From positions 1,060,764 to 1,124,763 of the forward strand of contig NZ_FOBU01000001.1 of assembly GCF_900109915.1 (NCBI RefSeq): DNA of 64,000 nucleotides, read 5' to 3'. Origin of the DNA: Luteibacter sp. UNCMF331Sha3.1. Lineage in GTDB: Bacteria; Pseudomonadota; Gammaproteobacteria; Xanthomonadales; Rhodanobacteraceae. This document shows, one piece after another, positions 45,788 through 57,534 of this stretch. The position numbers and the translations under genes are program-made. The notes under the pieces are model-generated. The model saw only the letters and a list, made by a program, of their open reading frames with translations, ran no database searches and had not been told where the DNA came from. How positions within the stretch are numbered: position 1 is the first letter of the stretch; each line of letters starts with the position of its first letter.

Positions 45788-47680
45788 ATGACTTTCGATT
45801 CAAAGCGTTGGCGCGACGTGACGAGCCGGGTGGCATTGCCGCTCTGTCTTGCCGTGGCGTTCGTTCTCTACACCGGCTTTCTCGATGGCAATCCCGGCGT
45901 GGCGTCGACCGAATGGGCCAGCCGTCCCTGGCACATGATCGTCAACGCGGTGCCCGGTCTTCTCCTCGCGACGTTGCTGCTCGTCCTCACGCGTCGCGCG
46001 TGGCTGTCGTTCGGCATCGCTTTCATGGCCCAGGGCGCCGTGCTCGTCGTCAGCGCGATCAAGATGAAGAATCTCGGCGCGCCGCTCTTGCCTGCGGATT
46101 TCCGCATGGTCGGCCAGCTCAAGAATGGCGGGCTCCACCTTCTTGGTGGTTACCTGCCGTCCAATCCCCTGCCTTACATCGCCATCCTGGCCGTCATCGC
46201 GCTCATCGTCGCGCTGGCGCGCTACGAACCACCCCTCTTCGCCCGCCGCACGCAGGGTCGCCGTCTCGTCACGGGCCTCGCGCTCGCCGGCCTGATCGGT
46301 ACCCTTCTCGCCGGTGTCCCGGGCTGGGCCACCGTCTACGACAAGGACCGGCTGAGCATGCAGCCGTGGTCGGCAGCCGACAACGCGACGTGGAACGGCA
46401 CGATCACGACGATCATGCAGTTCCGGCTGGTGAACGAAGGCAAGGGCCAGAAGATCGATCGTGCCGAGGCCACCCGCTTCATCGCGGACAGCGATGACGA
46501 CCTGCGCCGGCACATGGCGGCCGCGGCGACGAACAACCGACAGACCCCGGATATCGTCGTCGTGCAGAGCGAGTCGTTCTTCGATCCTGCCATCGTCAAG
46601 GGTATGGAAGACCGGAACTTCGCGCCGAACCTGCGTCGCCTCGCCGAACACGCGAGCACCGGCCGCCTGCACGTGCCCACGTATGGCGGCGGCACGATCC
46701 GGACGGAGTTCGAAGTGCTCACCGGCCTGTCGCTGCGTTACTTCCCCACGATGCAGTTCCCTTATCTGCAGATGCACGCCAATGTCGTGCCTGGGATGGT
46801 GCGCACGCTCCGGTCGCATGGGTACGAGACGATCGCGGTGCATGGCAACGATGCGTCGTTCTGGAACCGCAACACCGCGTTCCGCTCACTGGGCTTCGAT
46901 CGCTTTGTCTCGCAGGCCGACTTTCCGAAGGGCGCCCGCCGCGATGGCGAGTACATGGCGGACAGCGCCATGACCGACGAGATCATGAACCAGCTGAAAG
47001 ACTCGGGGCCTCCCCGCTTCGTTTTCGCGATCAGCATGGAAGCGCACGGGCCGTACGACAAGTCCGTCAACGTCGACGCGAAGGCGCGCGATGCGATCGA
47101 CGTGCCCGACGGTCTGACGCCCGATGTCGCGCTCGAGCTGCGCAACTACATCTACCACATGCGCCACGCGGACGAAGAACTCGGCCGACTTGCCGAACTC
47201 CTCAAGCACCGCGAGAGGCCCACGCTGCTGCTGTTCTACGGTGACCATCTCCCGGCGCTGACCGCGGCGTACGACAAGCTCGGCTTCGTCAACGGGGAGA
47301 GCATGTTCGCGCAGACGGTACCCTACATCCTCATCGACGCGCACCAGGACGGCCCCGCTCCGGAACGCGCCGATCTCGCGTCGTGGATGCTGCCGGGCAA
47401 ACTGCTAGAGCAGGCCGGCGTGCACGACGACGCCTACTTCGCGCTCACGCAGGTCGTGGCACCGAAGCTCGCCCCCCTGACGCGCGCCCCCGGCACGGAG
47501 GCCACGATCGACGATCCGATGCAGAAATACGCCGACGTCTCGATGGGCAACGTGGCGATGCTGCGCATGAAGCGGAAACTCGATCCGCTGGTGGCGCAGT
47601 ACATGGCCGTGGACGGCAACGCGGTCGCGCGCCAGCCCGGCGCGACGGACGAGGCCGCGGCGTCGGGCGCCGAGCAGTAA
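45788..47680 (+). CDS. LTA synthase-like phosphoglycerol/sulfatase-family transferase
   Basis: 630 residues. Five N-terminal membrane helices (to about residue 190) are followed by a large periplasmic alkaline-phosphatase-fold domain. Catalytic features: Glu262 in VQSESFFD, the nucleophile Thr303 in GGGTIRTEFE, His420 in SMEAHGPY, and Asp486-His487 in YGDHLPAL, all conserved in LtaS/OpgB enzymes. These transfer phosphoglycerol from lipid donors; in Gram-negatives the acceptor is usually periplasmic glucan (OpgB). AGAGGA precedes the ATG at six bases. Divergent from glnE and convergent with the TonB receptor. Acceptor unknown. Confidence 0.88.
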   Translation: MTFDSKRWRDVTSRVALPLCLAVAFVLYTGFLDGNPGVASTEWASRPWHMIVNAVPGLLLATLLLVLTRRAWLSFGIAFMAQGAVLVVSAIKMKNLGAPLLPADFRMVGQLKNGGLHLLGGYLPSNPLPYIAILAVIALIVALARYEPPLFARRTQGRRLVTGLALAGLIGTLLAGVPGWATVYDKDRLSMQPWSAADNATWNGTITTIMQFRLVNEGKGQKIDRAEATRFIADSDDDLRRHMAAAATNNRQTPDIVVVQSESFFDPAIVKGMEDRNFAPNLRRLAEHASTGRLHVPTYGGGTIRTEFEVLTGLSLRYFPTMQFPYLQMHANVVPGMVRTLRSHGYETIAVHGNDASFWNRNTAFRSLGFDRFVSQADFPKGARRDGEYMADSAMTDEIMNQLKDSGPPRFVFAISMEAHGPYDKSVNVDAKARDAIDVPDGLTPDVALELRNYIYHMRHADEELGRLAELLKHRERPTLLLFYGDHLPALTAAYDKLGFVNGESMFAQTVPYILIDAHQDGPAPERADLASWMLPGKLLEQAGVHDDAYFALTQVVAPKLAPLTRAPGTEATIDDPMQKYADVSMGNVAMLRMKRKLDPLVAQYMAVDGNAVARQPGATDEAAASGAEQ

Positions 47681-47731
47681 GAGTCGTCCGATACGAATCC
47701 TGCACGATCCGCGGTGGCGACTCATGGATGC

Positions 47732-50101
47732 TTACCAGCGGTACGCCACGCGGGTGTAGAGGTAACGACCGCTGTAGCCGAACGGCGAGTAATCCGGGTA
47801 CGGCCATGTGCCGCCCACCGCACCGTCGCTGCCCGCCTTGTACTTCTGCGGATAAACGTTGGTGAGGTTGTCCACGCCAGCGGTCAACGTCCAGCCGTCG
47901 ACCGCGTAGCTCGTCGACAGATCCAGCAGCCAGCGCGAGGGAAACGTCTGGTCGTAGCCCGGATTGCTCACCGGATCCTGGTTCTGGCGGAACTGCCCGT
48001 AGCGGGTGAGGAAGCCATGGAATCCCCATCGCCCCAGCGTGTAGTCGCCACCGAGGGCGATCTTGTCGCGCGGTGCGCCGTCGGTGATGTAACCCTGCGC
48101 GATGTGGCCGACGCGCACGAGTTCGAGACCGTTCTGCGCGAGTTGCGGTGGATTCGGGGCGATCGACAGGATCGACGTATGGTTGCGGTTGTACGCGGCG
48201 GTGAACTGGAGCACCCCGGCATCGCCGAGGTCGAGCCGGTAACCGCTGCTGAAATCGACGCCGCGCGTACGGGTCTTCAGCGCGTTCGTGAAATAGCTGC
48301 CGCCCTGGATGTTCGTGTAGCCCTGACTCGTCAGATACGCGCGCACGTCGTCGCCGACGAGGTTCTCCGACGGCACGATGCGGTTACCGATCGTGATCTG
48401 GTACACGTCGAGCGAGAAGGTCCAGTTGCCCGGGAGGTACGTCGCGCCGAGCGTGTAGTTGTGCGACTTTTCGGCTTTCAGCGGCTCCGCGCCGAGGGCA
48501 CGCGCCACGGGATCGCTCACCGCGAAATTGCGGATCTGCGTCGGCACGCCGCCGATCACGTTCGTCGATGTGGTCGTATAGAACTGCTGCGCGAGCGACG
48601 GCGCGCGGAACCCGGTGCCGGCGGTACCGCGTAGCGCGAACGTGTCGGTGAAGTCGTAGCGCGCCGACACCGTGCCCGAGGTCGTGTTGCCGAAGTCGGT
48701 GTAGTCCTCATGGCGCACGGCGACCGAGCCGCTCAGCTTGTCGGTGATCTGGTTTTCGAGGCTGATGTACTCCGCCACGTCGTGCCGCGCGTGATAACCC
48801 GCGTCCGCGGGCTGAAAACCGGGAAATCCCTGCGACCCCGTGCCGAAGTACGACGCCGGATCGCCTGCTTCGATGCCGTAGCGCTGGTACAGATACTCCA
48901 CGCCGAACGCGAGCGTCACCGGGTTCCGCAGCCAGCCGACGGCGATATCCTTCGCGATGTCGACATCGAACGCCTTCTGCGTCGAGATCAGGCGACCGGC
49001 GTTGAATCGCGTCGGACTGGTCGCGCCGAGATCGACGTTGAGGGTGTGGATCGGGTCGATGCCGACGTGGTCGCGGCCGTAGTTGCCGCTGACGTCCCAG
49101 CGCCAGCCGCTCTCCGTCGTACCCCGCACGCCTGCGACGAGCGCGCTGTCGATCGAACGCACGTCGTTTAGCGGAAGGAATCCTTGCGGATAGATCGACG
49201 GGACGTTGCGTGCACTGTTATAGGCGCGGAACAGTGCGGGAGACGTGCCCTCGCGGCTGCTCGTGCTGGCGAACGCATAGAAATCCGCGTGCGGCGCCAG
49301 GCTGTACTGGACGTTGAGCAGGGCCTGATGCGTGCGGATGTCCGGCTCGCCGATGCGCTGGGTGCGCTGGCCGTAGACCGGCGACGTCGGATCGCGGAAG
49401 TCGCGTCCGCCCCGGTTGGTCGAATCGGCATGGCCCTGCACCACGCTCAATCTCGCCCACCCCTTGTCGCCACCGAGCGGTACGCCGAGGCTCGCCTCCC
49501 CCTGCCATTGCTTGCCGTCGCCGGCGCTGTAGCGGCCCGCGGTGACGCTGGCTTCGTTGCTGCCCGCTTTCGCGGCGCCCTTCAGCACGATGTTGATCAC
49601 GCCCGCGATCGCGTCGGAGCCGTACTGCGCCGATGCACCGTCGCGCAGTACCTCGATGTGGTCCACCGCCGAAATCGGAATCGAGTTGAGGTCGGCCGGC
49701 GCGGAACCGCGCCCGAGGGCGCCCTGCAGGTTCAGGAGCGCACTCGTGTGCCAGCGCTTGCCGTTCACCAGCACGAGCGTCTCGTCGGGCGAGAGGCCGC
49801 GAAGCGCGGCAGGTCGCACGATGCCCGAGCCGTCGTTACCCGGCGCACGCGGAAAGTTAAGCGACGGCACGAGACGGGAGAGTACCGCGCCGAGCTGCGT
49901 GTCGCCGACGGACTGGAGATCCTTCGCCGTCACGATGTCGATCGGCGAGAGCGAGCTTTCCTGGCTGCGATTCACCGATCGCGTGCCGGTGACCACCACG
50001 GTGTCGAGCTGCGCGGGTGGCGCTTCCTGCGCGGCGGCGGACGTGCCGAGGCCGGCGGCGACGAGAACGGAAAGAAGACGACGGGCGGGGAGGGGTTGCA
50101 T
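47732..50101 (-). CDS. TonB-dependent outer-membrane receptor
   Basis: 789 residues. Signal peptide 1-24 (LLSVLVAAGLGTSAAAQ). The plug carries the TonB-box-like LDTVVVTGTR, RGLSPDETLVLVNGKRWH, IEVLRDGASAQYGSDAIAGVINIVLKG. A 22-strand barrel ends with a terminal aromatic motif YLYTRVAYRW. It imports a scarce ligand across the outer membrane using TonB energy; the ligand is not evident (no neighbouring transporter). There is no N-terminal signalling extension, so it is not FecA-like. AAGGA lies before the ATG. Upstream, a leader peptide with a cysteine run and alternative hairpins suggests attenuation, which would point to sulfur or cysteine status. Confidence 0.94.
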   Translation of the reverse strand: MQPLPARRLLSVLVAAGLGTSAAAQEAPPAQLDTVVVTGTRSVNRSQESSLSPIDIVTAKDLQSVGDTQLGAVLSRLVPSLNFPRAPGNDGSGIVRPAALRGLSPDETLVLVNGKRWHTSALLNLQGALGRGSAPADLNSIPISAVDHIEVLRDGASAQYGSDAIAGVINIVLKGAAKAGSNEASVTAGRYSAGDGKQWQGEASLGVPLGGDKGWARLSVVQGHADSTNRGGRDFRDPTSPVYGQRTQRIGEPDIRTHQALLNVQYSLAPHADFYAFASTSSREGTSPALFRAYNSARNVPSIYPQGFLPLNDVRSIDSALVAGVRGTTESGWRWDVSGNYGRDHVGIDPIHTLNVDLGATSPTRFNAGRLISTQKAFDVDIAKDIAVGWLRNPVTLAFGVEYLYQRYGIEAGDPASYFGTGSQGFPGFQPADAGYHARHDVAEYISLENQITDKLSGSVAVRHEDYTDFGNTTSGTVSARYDFTDTFALRGTAGTGFRAPSLAQQFYTTTSTNVIGGVPTQIRNFAVSDPVARALGAEPLKAEKSHNYTLGATYLPGNWTFSLDVYQITIGNRIVPSENLVGDDVRAYLTSQGYTNIQGGSYFTNALKTRTRGVDFSSGYRLDLGDAGVLQFTAAYNRNHTSILSIAPNPPQLAQNGLELVRVGHIAQGYITDGAPRDKIALGGDYTLGRWGFHGFLTRYGQFRQNQDPVSNPGYDQTFPSRWLLDLSTSYAVDGWTLTAGVDNLTNVYPQKYKAGSDGAVGGTWPYPDYSPFGYSGRYLYTRVAYRW

Positions 50102-50142
50102 GGGGTGCGATCCTTGGAGGTATAGCGATGGATGAACGACGC

Positions 50143-50165
50143 CGTTCGCGGTACGCACGCGAACG
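50143..50165 (-). promoter_or_regulatory. Stable hairpin in the 5' leader of the TonB receptor mRNA
   Basis: CGTTCGCG and CGCGAACG form an eight-base perfect stem around a seven-base loop, 42 bases before the receptor ATG. A 23-25-base imperfect direct repeat (copies at 50231-50253 and 50149-50173, core GCTAGCGYCSTTCGCGYGC) gives the right-hand arm an alternative partner directly after the leader ORF stop. Two-state folding is inference. Confidence 0.45.
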
Positions 50166-50256
50166 ACGCTAGCTCGCCGCGGGGGCGAAGGCTTGGAGAA
50201 ATGGAGGGTGTCGGCCCCGCTATGGCGGGACGGTGCGCGCGAAGGGCGCTAGCGAA

Positions 50257-50343
50257 TTACGACCGGCAGCCGCAACAACACGCCGCGACCCACAGGGTGG
50301 TCGTCGAAGGCGTGCTGGCGATGTGCTGCGGGTTCGAAGTCAC
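50257..50343 (-). CDS. Putative poly-Cys leader peptide (uORF) of the TonB receptor
   Basis: 28 residues, GTG at 50343 with GAGG five bases upstream, stop TAA 50257-50259. The peptide ends LWVAACCCGCRS, with codons TGT TGT TGC GGC TGC placed three codons before the stop. A run of the same scarce amino acid next to the stop is typical of ribosome-mediated attenuators, and short ORFs with cysteine runs control sulfur-acquisition genes in actinobacteria. Translation here is not proven. It lies 155 bases upstream of the receptor start, followed by the repeat/hairpin region. Confidence 0.45.
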   Translation of the reverse strand: MTSNPQHIASTPSTTTLWVAACCCGCRS

Positions 50344-50397
50344 GGATGCCTCGTGGCGGTGGTCCGATGAGCCGTCTGGATGGCCAGACGTCGCTCG

Positions 50398-50426
50398 ATG
50401 CTGTGCCATGGACGTCGCCGTGTCAA
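50398..50426 (-). promoter_or_regulatory. Candidate promoter of the leader peptide/TonB receptor
   Basis: Minus strand: perfect -35 TTGACA (50421-50426), 17-bp spacer, weak -10 CAGCAT (50398-50403). Transcription from here would include the leader ORF. Confidence 0.4.
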
Positions 50427-50429
50427 CCC

Positions 50430-50459
50430 AAAAAAAAGCCCCGCTTTCGCGGGGCTTTT
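50430..50459 (-). terminator. Rho-independent terminator of groESL
   Basis: Eleven-base stem AAAAGCCCCGC/GCGGGGCTTTT around TTTC, with an A-run on the plus strand that becomes eight T on the groEL mRNA side. It isolates the TonB receptor from groEL. Confidence 0.93.
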
Positions 50460-50483
50460 CGTGACGCATCGGGAAAGCGGGAC

Positions 50484-52148
<1,665 letters not shown>

Positions 52149-52187
52149 TTAGGTGGGAGAAAGCGCGGCGGACGGGGCGAGCGGAGC

Positions 52188-52481
52188 TCAGCCCTCGAGG
52201 ATCGCCACGATGTCGTCTTCCTTCAGGAAGACCAGCTCTTCGCCGTCGACCTTGATTTCCTGGCCGGCATACTTGCCGAACAGCACAACGTCGCCTTCCT
52301 TCACGCCCATCGGGCGGAGCTGGCCGCTGGCGAGCAGCAGACCGGTGCCGGCGGCGATGACCTTGCCGCGGGTGGGCTTTTCGGTCGCGCTATCGGGGAT
52401 GACGATGCCACCAGCCGAAACACGCTCTTCTTCGAGGCGCTTGACGATGACGCGGTCGTGCAGCGGGCGCAGTTTGCTCAT
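52188..52481 (-). CDS. groES: Co-chaperonin GroES
   Basis: 97 residues from [11 protein letters not shown], with GGAG eight bases before ATG 52481; an ATG 15 bases upstream is rejected. The mobile loop ([19 protein letters not shown]) and the roof motif are intact. It caps GroEL as a heptamer. First gene of the groESL operon. Confidence 0.98.
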   Translation of the reverse strand: MSKLRPLHDRVIVKRLEEERVSAGGIVIPDSATEKPTRGKVIAAGTGLLLASGQLRPMGVKEGDVVLFGKYAGQEIKVDGEELVFLKEDDIVAILEG

Positions 52482-52529
52482 GACTTCTCCAAACATGTGT
52501 TTGACGGGTAAGGAATTTGGTCCACCCTG

Positions 52530-52556
52530 TTAGCACTTGGCCAGGGTGAGTGCCAG
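52530..52556. promoter_or_regulatory. CIRCE element (HrcA operator) of groESL
   Basis: TTAGCACTT-N9-GAGTGCCAG, against the consensus TTAGCACTC-N9-GAGTGCTAA: eight of nine and seven of nine bases. It sits just downstream of a TAAAAT -10 (minus strand, 52558-52563), with a weak TTCCGA -35 at 52582-52587, so bound HrcA would cover the start of transcription. Confidence 0.85.
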
Positions 52557-52642
52557 AATTTTAGCCAGAAGACTCCCTGGATCGGAAGGCCCCCGGTCTG
52601 CTGGACAGATGGCGCCATCGGCGAACCGTTCAAGTGGCCGGG

Positions 52643-52672
52643 TTCAAAAAAAGGCGTCGGGGCGGCCACAAT
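52643..52672 (+). promoter_or_regulatory. Promoter of cutA, leaderless arrangement
   Basis: -35 TTCAAA (52643-52648), 18-bp spacer, -10 CACAAT (52667-52672). The predicted start of transcription is at or next to the ATG at 52680. Confidence 0.45.
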
Positions 52673-52679
52673 GCGACCC

Positions 52680-53024
52680 ATGTCCGAACCCATCGCCATC
52701 CTCGTCGCCTGCCCGCCGGGCGAACCCGCCGCCTCCCTCGCCCGCGCCCTGGTCGAAGCCGGGCTCGCCGCCTGCGTGAACCACCTGCCGGGCATGCGGT
52801 CCACCTACCGCTGGAAGGGCGAGATCGTCACCGACGCCGAAGACCTCCTGGTGGTGAAAACGCTGCGCGAGGCTTTCGCCGCCGTGGAAGCCTTCGTGGT
52901 GGCGCACCATCCTTACGACGTGCCCGAGGTCGTCGCGCTTCCGCTCGTCGACGGCCATGCGCCCTACCTGGCCTGGCTCGAAGCAAGCGTGCGTGCAAGC
53001 GAATCCGGGGTACCCCGGTCATAA
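52680..53024 (+). CDS. cutA: Divalent-cation tolerance protein CutA
   Basis: 114 residues from MSEPIAILV; ATG 52671 (three codons earlier) is an alternative, but the promoter spacing favours 52680. CutA1 motifs: LVEAGLAACVNHLPG, STYRWKGEIVTDAEDLLVVKT and HPYDVPEVVALPL. It is a small trimeric ferredoxin-like protein; its link to copper tolerance is historical and the true role is unclear. It precedes dsbD by 50 bp, an arrangement shared with E. coli cutA-dsbD. Confidence 0.94.
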   Translation: MSEPIAILVACPPGEPAASLARALVEAGLAACVNHLPGMRSTYRWKGEIVTDAEDLLVVKTLREAFAAVEAFVVAHHPYDVPEVVALPLVDGHAPYLAWLEASVRASESGVPRS

Positions 53025-53074
53025 TGTCCGACGCCCTTCGCGGTTCGTCGCCGCCCAAGATCCACGGAGTCGCC

Positions 53075-55287
53075 ATGACGTCGTTTGCCCGCCTCGCGCG
53101 GAACCTGGTCGCTTTCCTCGGCCTGATCGCCACCCTTCCGGCGTTCGCGCAGGACGACGACCTGCTGCCGGTCACGCAGGCCTTCCACCTGACCAGCGAC
53201 GCCAGCCAGCCCGGCACGGTGAAGCTGCACTGGACGATCGCGCCCGACTATTACCTCTACCGCGGCCGCATCCGGATCAAGGCGGCGGACCCGGCGGTGA
53301 AACTCGGCGAGCCGACGCTGCCGGACGGCCTCAAGAAGCACGACGAGTACCTTGGCGATGTCGAGATCTACCACGGCGACATCCTGGCGACGGTGCCCTA
53401 CACCCTGACCGACCCCGCGACGAAGACGCTCGCGCTGGACGTCCAGTATCAGGGCTGCCACGAGGTCGAGCCGAAGATCTGCTATCCGCCGAACACCGAG
53501 CATCTGAAGCTCGCCATCGGCGGCCCCTCGACGATCCCGGCCGGCACGCCCGCCGCGCCGGCGGCCAGTGCTGCGTCGCTGCTCGGCGCTCCCGCGGCCG
53601 TGCCCGGCACGGACGCCGAGCCCCTGCCGGCGGAGCAGGCGTTCCGCTTCGAGGCGCTGGTGAAGGACCACACGAGCCTGCTGCTGCGCTGGTCGATGCC
53701 GAAGAATTACTACCTGTATCGCGACAAGACGCAGATCGCGGTGACGTCGCCGTCCGGTGTTTCCGTCGGCGAGCCGGACTGGCCGAGCGGTACCGCCCAC
53801 CACGACGACAACTTCGGCGACAGCATCGTCTACTACGACCAGGTCGAGGTGCCGGTCGCCCTTGCGGGCGCGGGCAAGACGGGCACGGTCGTCCTCGCCG
53901 TCGCCTATCAGGGCTGCCTCGAAAACGGCGTCTGCTACCCCGTCATGAAGCGTCAGGTCACCGTCGACCTCGGCGCGGGCACCGCGTCGATCGGCGGCAA
54001 CGCGGCGACACCCGCCGCGCCGGCCGAGGTGGCGCCGACGCCGCCACCGCCGGGCCTGAGCCCGGGCGGCGACGCACCGGTCGGTATCTTCGCCGCCATC
54101 GGCCTCGCGCTGCTCGGCGGTCTCGTCCTCAACCTCATGCCCTGCGTGCTTCCCGTGCTGTCGCTCAAGGCGATCACCGTGCTGGAAAGCGGCGAGAGCC
54201 ATGCCGCGGCACGCCGCCACGCGCTCTGGTACACCGCGGGCGTGCTCGTCGCGTTCGCCGCGCTCGGCCTCGTCATCGTCGGCGTGCGCGCCGCGGGGCA
54301 TGGCCTGCAGTGGGGCGCGCAGTTCCAGCAGCCGCTGGCGATCGGCCTGCTCGTCTACGTGATGCTGGCCGTGGGCCTGTCCATGTCGGGCGTGTTCGAG
54401 ATCGGCGGATCGCTCGGCAACATCGGCAGCGGACTCGCCTCGCGCTCCGGCCCGTCGGGCGATTTCTTCACGGGCGTGCTCGCGGTCGTCGTCGCCAGCC
54501 CGTGCACCGCGCCGTTCATGGGCTCGGCCATCGCGTTCGCCTTCGCCGCCTCGCTGCCCGTGGCGTTCCTCGTCTTCCTCGCACTGGGCCTCGGTCTCGC
54601 GCTGCCGTTCCTGCTGATCGGCTTCGTGCCCGCGATCGCGCGGCTGTTGCCGCGGCCGGGTCGCTGGATGGAGACGCTGAAGCAGGCGCTCGCCTTCCCG
54701 ATGTACCTCACGGCCGTGTGGCTGCTATGGGTGCTGACGAAGCAGCGCGGCGCCGATGCGGCGGCGCTGGTGCTGGGCGGCGGCGTGCTGCTCGCGATGG
54801 CGCTGTGGTGGTACGGCCGCCACCGCGGCGGGCGTCCGCTCGCCTGGGTGCTGACGGGTGTGCTCGCCATCGGCGCCGCGGCGGCGCTGTGGACCGTTCA
54901 TGGCCTTCCGCCCGCCTCGCCGACGGCGACCGCCGCCCGGGACGGCTCGGTGCCCTACTCGCCCGAGAAGCTCGCGGAACTGCGTGCCGCGGGCACGCCG
55001 GTGCTGGTCGACATGACCGCCGACTGGTGCATCACCTGCAAGGCCAACGAAAAGGCCGTGCTCGACACCGACGCGTTCAAGGCGCTGCTCGAGCGCACGG
55101 GCACCGTCTACATGAAGGGCGACTGGACCGACGTCAACGCGACGATCGCCGCGTTCCTCGAGCAGTACCACTCCGTCGGCGTTCCGCTCTACGTCGTCTA
55201 TCCGAAGAACGGCGGCGACGGCCGCAAGCTGTCGACGGTGCTGACGTACGACACCGTCGCGCAGGCGCTCGAGGCCGCCGCGCGCCC

Positions 55288-55291
<4 letters not shown>
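53075..55291 (+). CDS. dsbD: Thiol:disulfide interchange protein DsbD with duplicated N-terminal domain
   Basis: 738 residues; E. coli DsbD has 565. Start fixed by GGAG six bases before ATG 53075 and a signal peptide (LVAFLGLIATLPAFA). Two copies of the periplasmic alpha domain: the first has Cys128 and Cys136 (YQGCHE..KICYPP), the second Cys281 and Cys287 (YQGCLENGVCYP). The eight-helix beta domain carries LNLMPCVLP (Cys357) and SPCTAPFMG (Cys477). The C-terminal thioredoxin-like gamma domain has CITC (652-655). Electrons pass from cytoplasmic thioredoxin to periplasmic partners such as DsbC. The stop overlaps the TlpA-like start (ATGA). Confidence 0.94.
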
Positions 55292-55823
<532 letters not shown>

Positions 55824-55827
<4 letters not shown>

Positions 55828-56399
55828 CCGACATGGATTCCATCCCACCCTCGCCCGACGACGCGATCGACGCCACGCGCGAGTGGCTGGAGCGCGCCGT
55901 GATCGGCCTGAACCTCTGCCCGTTCGCCAAGGCCGTGCAGCGCAAGGGGCAGGTGCGCTACGTGGTGAGCCAGGCCACCCAGCCGCTGCAGCTGCACGAG
56001 GACCTCGTGCGCGAGCTGGAGCACCTGCGCGACACGGATCCGGAAACGACCGATACCACGCTGCTGATCCACCCCTACGTGCTCGGCGACTTCCTGGACT
56101 TCAACGAGTTCCTCGAAGTGGCCGACGATACGGTCGCCGATCTGGCACTGGACGGCGAGATCCAGGTCGCCAGCTTCCACCCGGCCTTTCAGTTCGAAGG
56201 CACGGCGAGCGACGACATCACCAACTACACCAACCGCTCGCCCTTCCCCACCCTGCACCTGCTCCGCGAGGCGAGCATCGACCGGGCGGTGGCCGCCTTT
56301 CCCGACGCGGCGGCGATCTTCGAGTCGAACATGGAAACGCTGGACAGGCTGGGGCACGAAGGGTGGAAGGCGTTGTTCGACGGTCCTGCGAACCCCTGA
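55824..56399 (+). CDS. DUF1415 family protein
   Basis: 191 residues, soluble. Family signature ATREWLERAVIGLNLCPFAKAVQRKGQVRYVV with a conserved Cys, then TLLIHPYVLGDFLDFNEFL and FHPAFQFEGTASDDITNYTNRSPFPTLHLLRE. The function is unknown. Overlap with the TlpA-like gene links it to thiol redox, but this may be only positional. Confidence 0.92.
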
Positions 56400-56400
56400 G

Positions 56401-56415
56401 GCGGGAGCCAGCCCG
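56401..56415. repeat. Degenerate REP fragment
   Basis: GCGGGAGCCAGCCCG matches the outer arm of the GGGAGCCAGC family but lacks the second arm. Likely a decayed copy. Confidence 0.45.
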
Positions 56416-56559
56416 AAGGAGGCGCGACCATACGGTGGCGTGTGGAAAGTCGCGATCTCCAGCGAACTGCGTCGAACTTCACCGAACTGGACAAGCCTTG
56501 GGGTTAGGCGCACACTTCGCGGCGTTCCGGAGCTCCGGACCCCACGGTACAGGTGAACA

Positions 56560-57009
56560 GTGGCCAGGATCCTTGTCCTGCACGGACCCAACCTCAATCT
56601 TCTCGGTGTTCGCGAGCCCTCGGTCTACGGCCATGAGACCCTCGCCGACATCAATACCTCGCTCCAGTCCCGGGCGGTGGCCGCGGGCCACGACCTCGGC
56701 TGGTTCCAGTCGAACGCCGAGCACGAGCTGATCGGCCGGATTCATCAGGCGCGCGACGAAGGCACCGCCTGGATCCTGATCAACCCCGCCGCGTTCACGC
56801 ATACCTCGATCGCGCTGCGCGACGCGCTGGCCGGTGTGGCGATTCCCTTCATCGAGATCCACCTGTCGAACCCGCACGCACGCGAGCCGTTCCGCCATCA
56901 CTCGTACGTGTCCGACATCGCAAGCGGCGTGATCTGCGGCTTTGGCGGCGACAGCTACCGTCTGGCGCTGGAAGCCGCCCTGCTTCGCCTGGCCGTGCCG
57001 GCCGCCTGA
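56560..57009 (+). CDS. aroQ: 3-dehydroquinate dehydratase, type II
   Basis: 149 residues from GTG 56560, with AGGTGA three bases upstream. Active-site motifs: [18 protein letters not shown] (Tyr of the lid), [17 protein letters not shown] and [20 protein letters not shown] (catalytic His), then GFGGDSY. It removes water from dehydroquinate in the shikimate pathway as a dodecamer. Followed at 56 bp by accB. Confidence 0.97.
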   Translation: MARILVLHGPNLNLLGVREPSVYGHETLADINTSLQSRAVAAGHDLGWFQSNAEHELIGRIHQARDEGTAWILINPAAFTHTSIALRDALAGVAIPFIEIHLSNPHAREPFRHHSYVSDIASGVICGFGGDSYRLALEAALLRLAVPAA

Positions 57010-57065
57010 TTCCCCTTCGCGGGTGCGCGATGCGCGCCTGCTCCACCACCAAGAAGGTTTGTCCC

Positions 57066-57524
57066 ATGGACCTGCGCAAGATCAAGAAGCTCATCGACCT
57101 GCTCGAGGAATCGAACCTCGCCGAGCTGGAAATCAAGGAAGGCGAAGAGGTGGTCCGTCTGTCGCGCGTGCCGAAGGGCACCGTGGCGCCGCAGATGATC
57201 GCCGCTCCCGCACCTGCCGCCGTGGCCCCCGCCGCTGCCGCACCCGCCGCCGCGCCGGCCGCGCCGGTCGTGGAGACCGGCCTTCCGGCGGGTCACGTGG
57301 TCAAGGCGCCGATGGTCGGCACCTTCTACGCGGCATCGACCCCGGGCGCTCCGGCGTTCGCCGCGGTCGGCCAGCAGGTGAAGGCCGGCGAGACGCTGGG
57401 CATCATCGAAGCGATGAAGATGTTCAACCAGATCGAGGCCGACGTGGCCGGTACCGTCGTCGCCGTGCTCGTCGAAAACGGCCAGCCGGTGGAATTCGAC
57501 GAACCGATGTTCGTCATCGCCTGA
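57066..57524 (+). CDS. accB: Biotin carboxyl carrier protein of acetyl-CoA carboxylase
   Basis: 152 residues from [17 protein letters not shown]; a start 36 bases upstream is rejected because the extra residues are not family-like. An Ala/Pro hinge (residues 53-78) precedes the biotinyl domain with [12 protein letters not shown], biotin on Lys118. It carries the carboxyl group between AccC and AccAD. accC follows at 10 bases. Confidence 0.97.
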   Translation: MDLRKIKKLIDLLEESNLAELEIKEGEEVVRLSRVPKGTVAPQMIAAPAPAAVAPAAAAPAAAPAAPVVETGLPAGHVVKAPMVGTFYAASTPGAPAFAAVGQQVKAGETLGIIEAMKMFNQIEADVAGTVVAVLVENGQPVEFDEPMFVIA

Positions 57525-57534
57525 GGCCAGCCGC

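Noticed and set aside
52634..53074. N-terminal extension of dsbD across cutA
   Set aside because: The extension overlaps cutA in another frame; GGAG and a signal peptide place the start at 53075.
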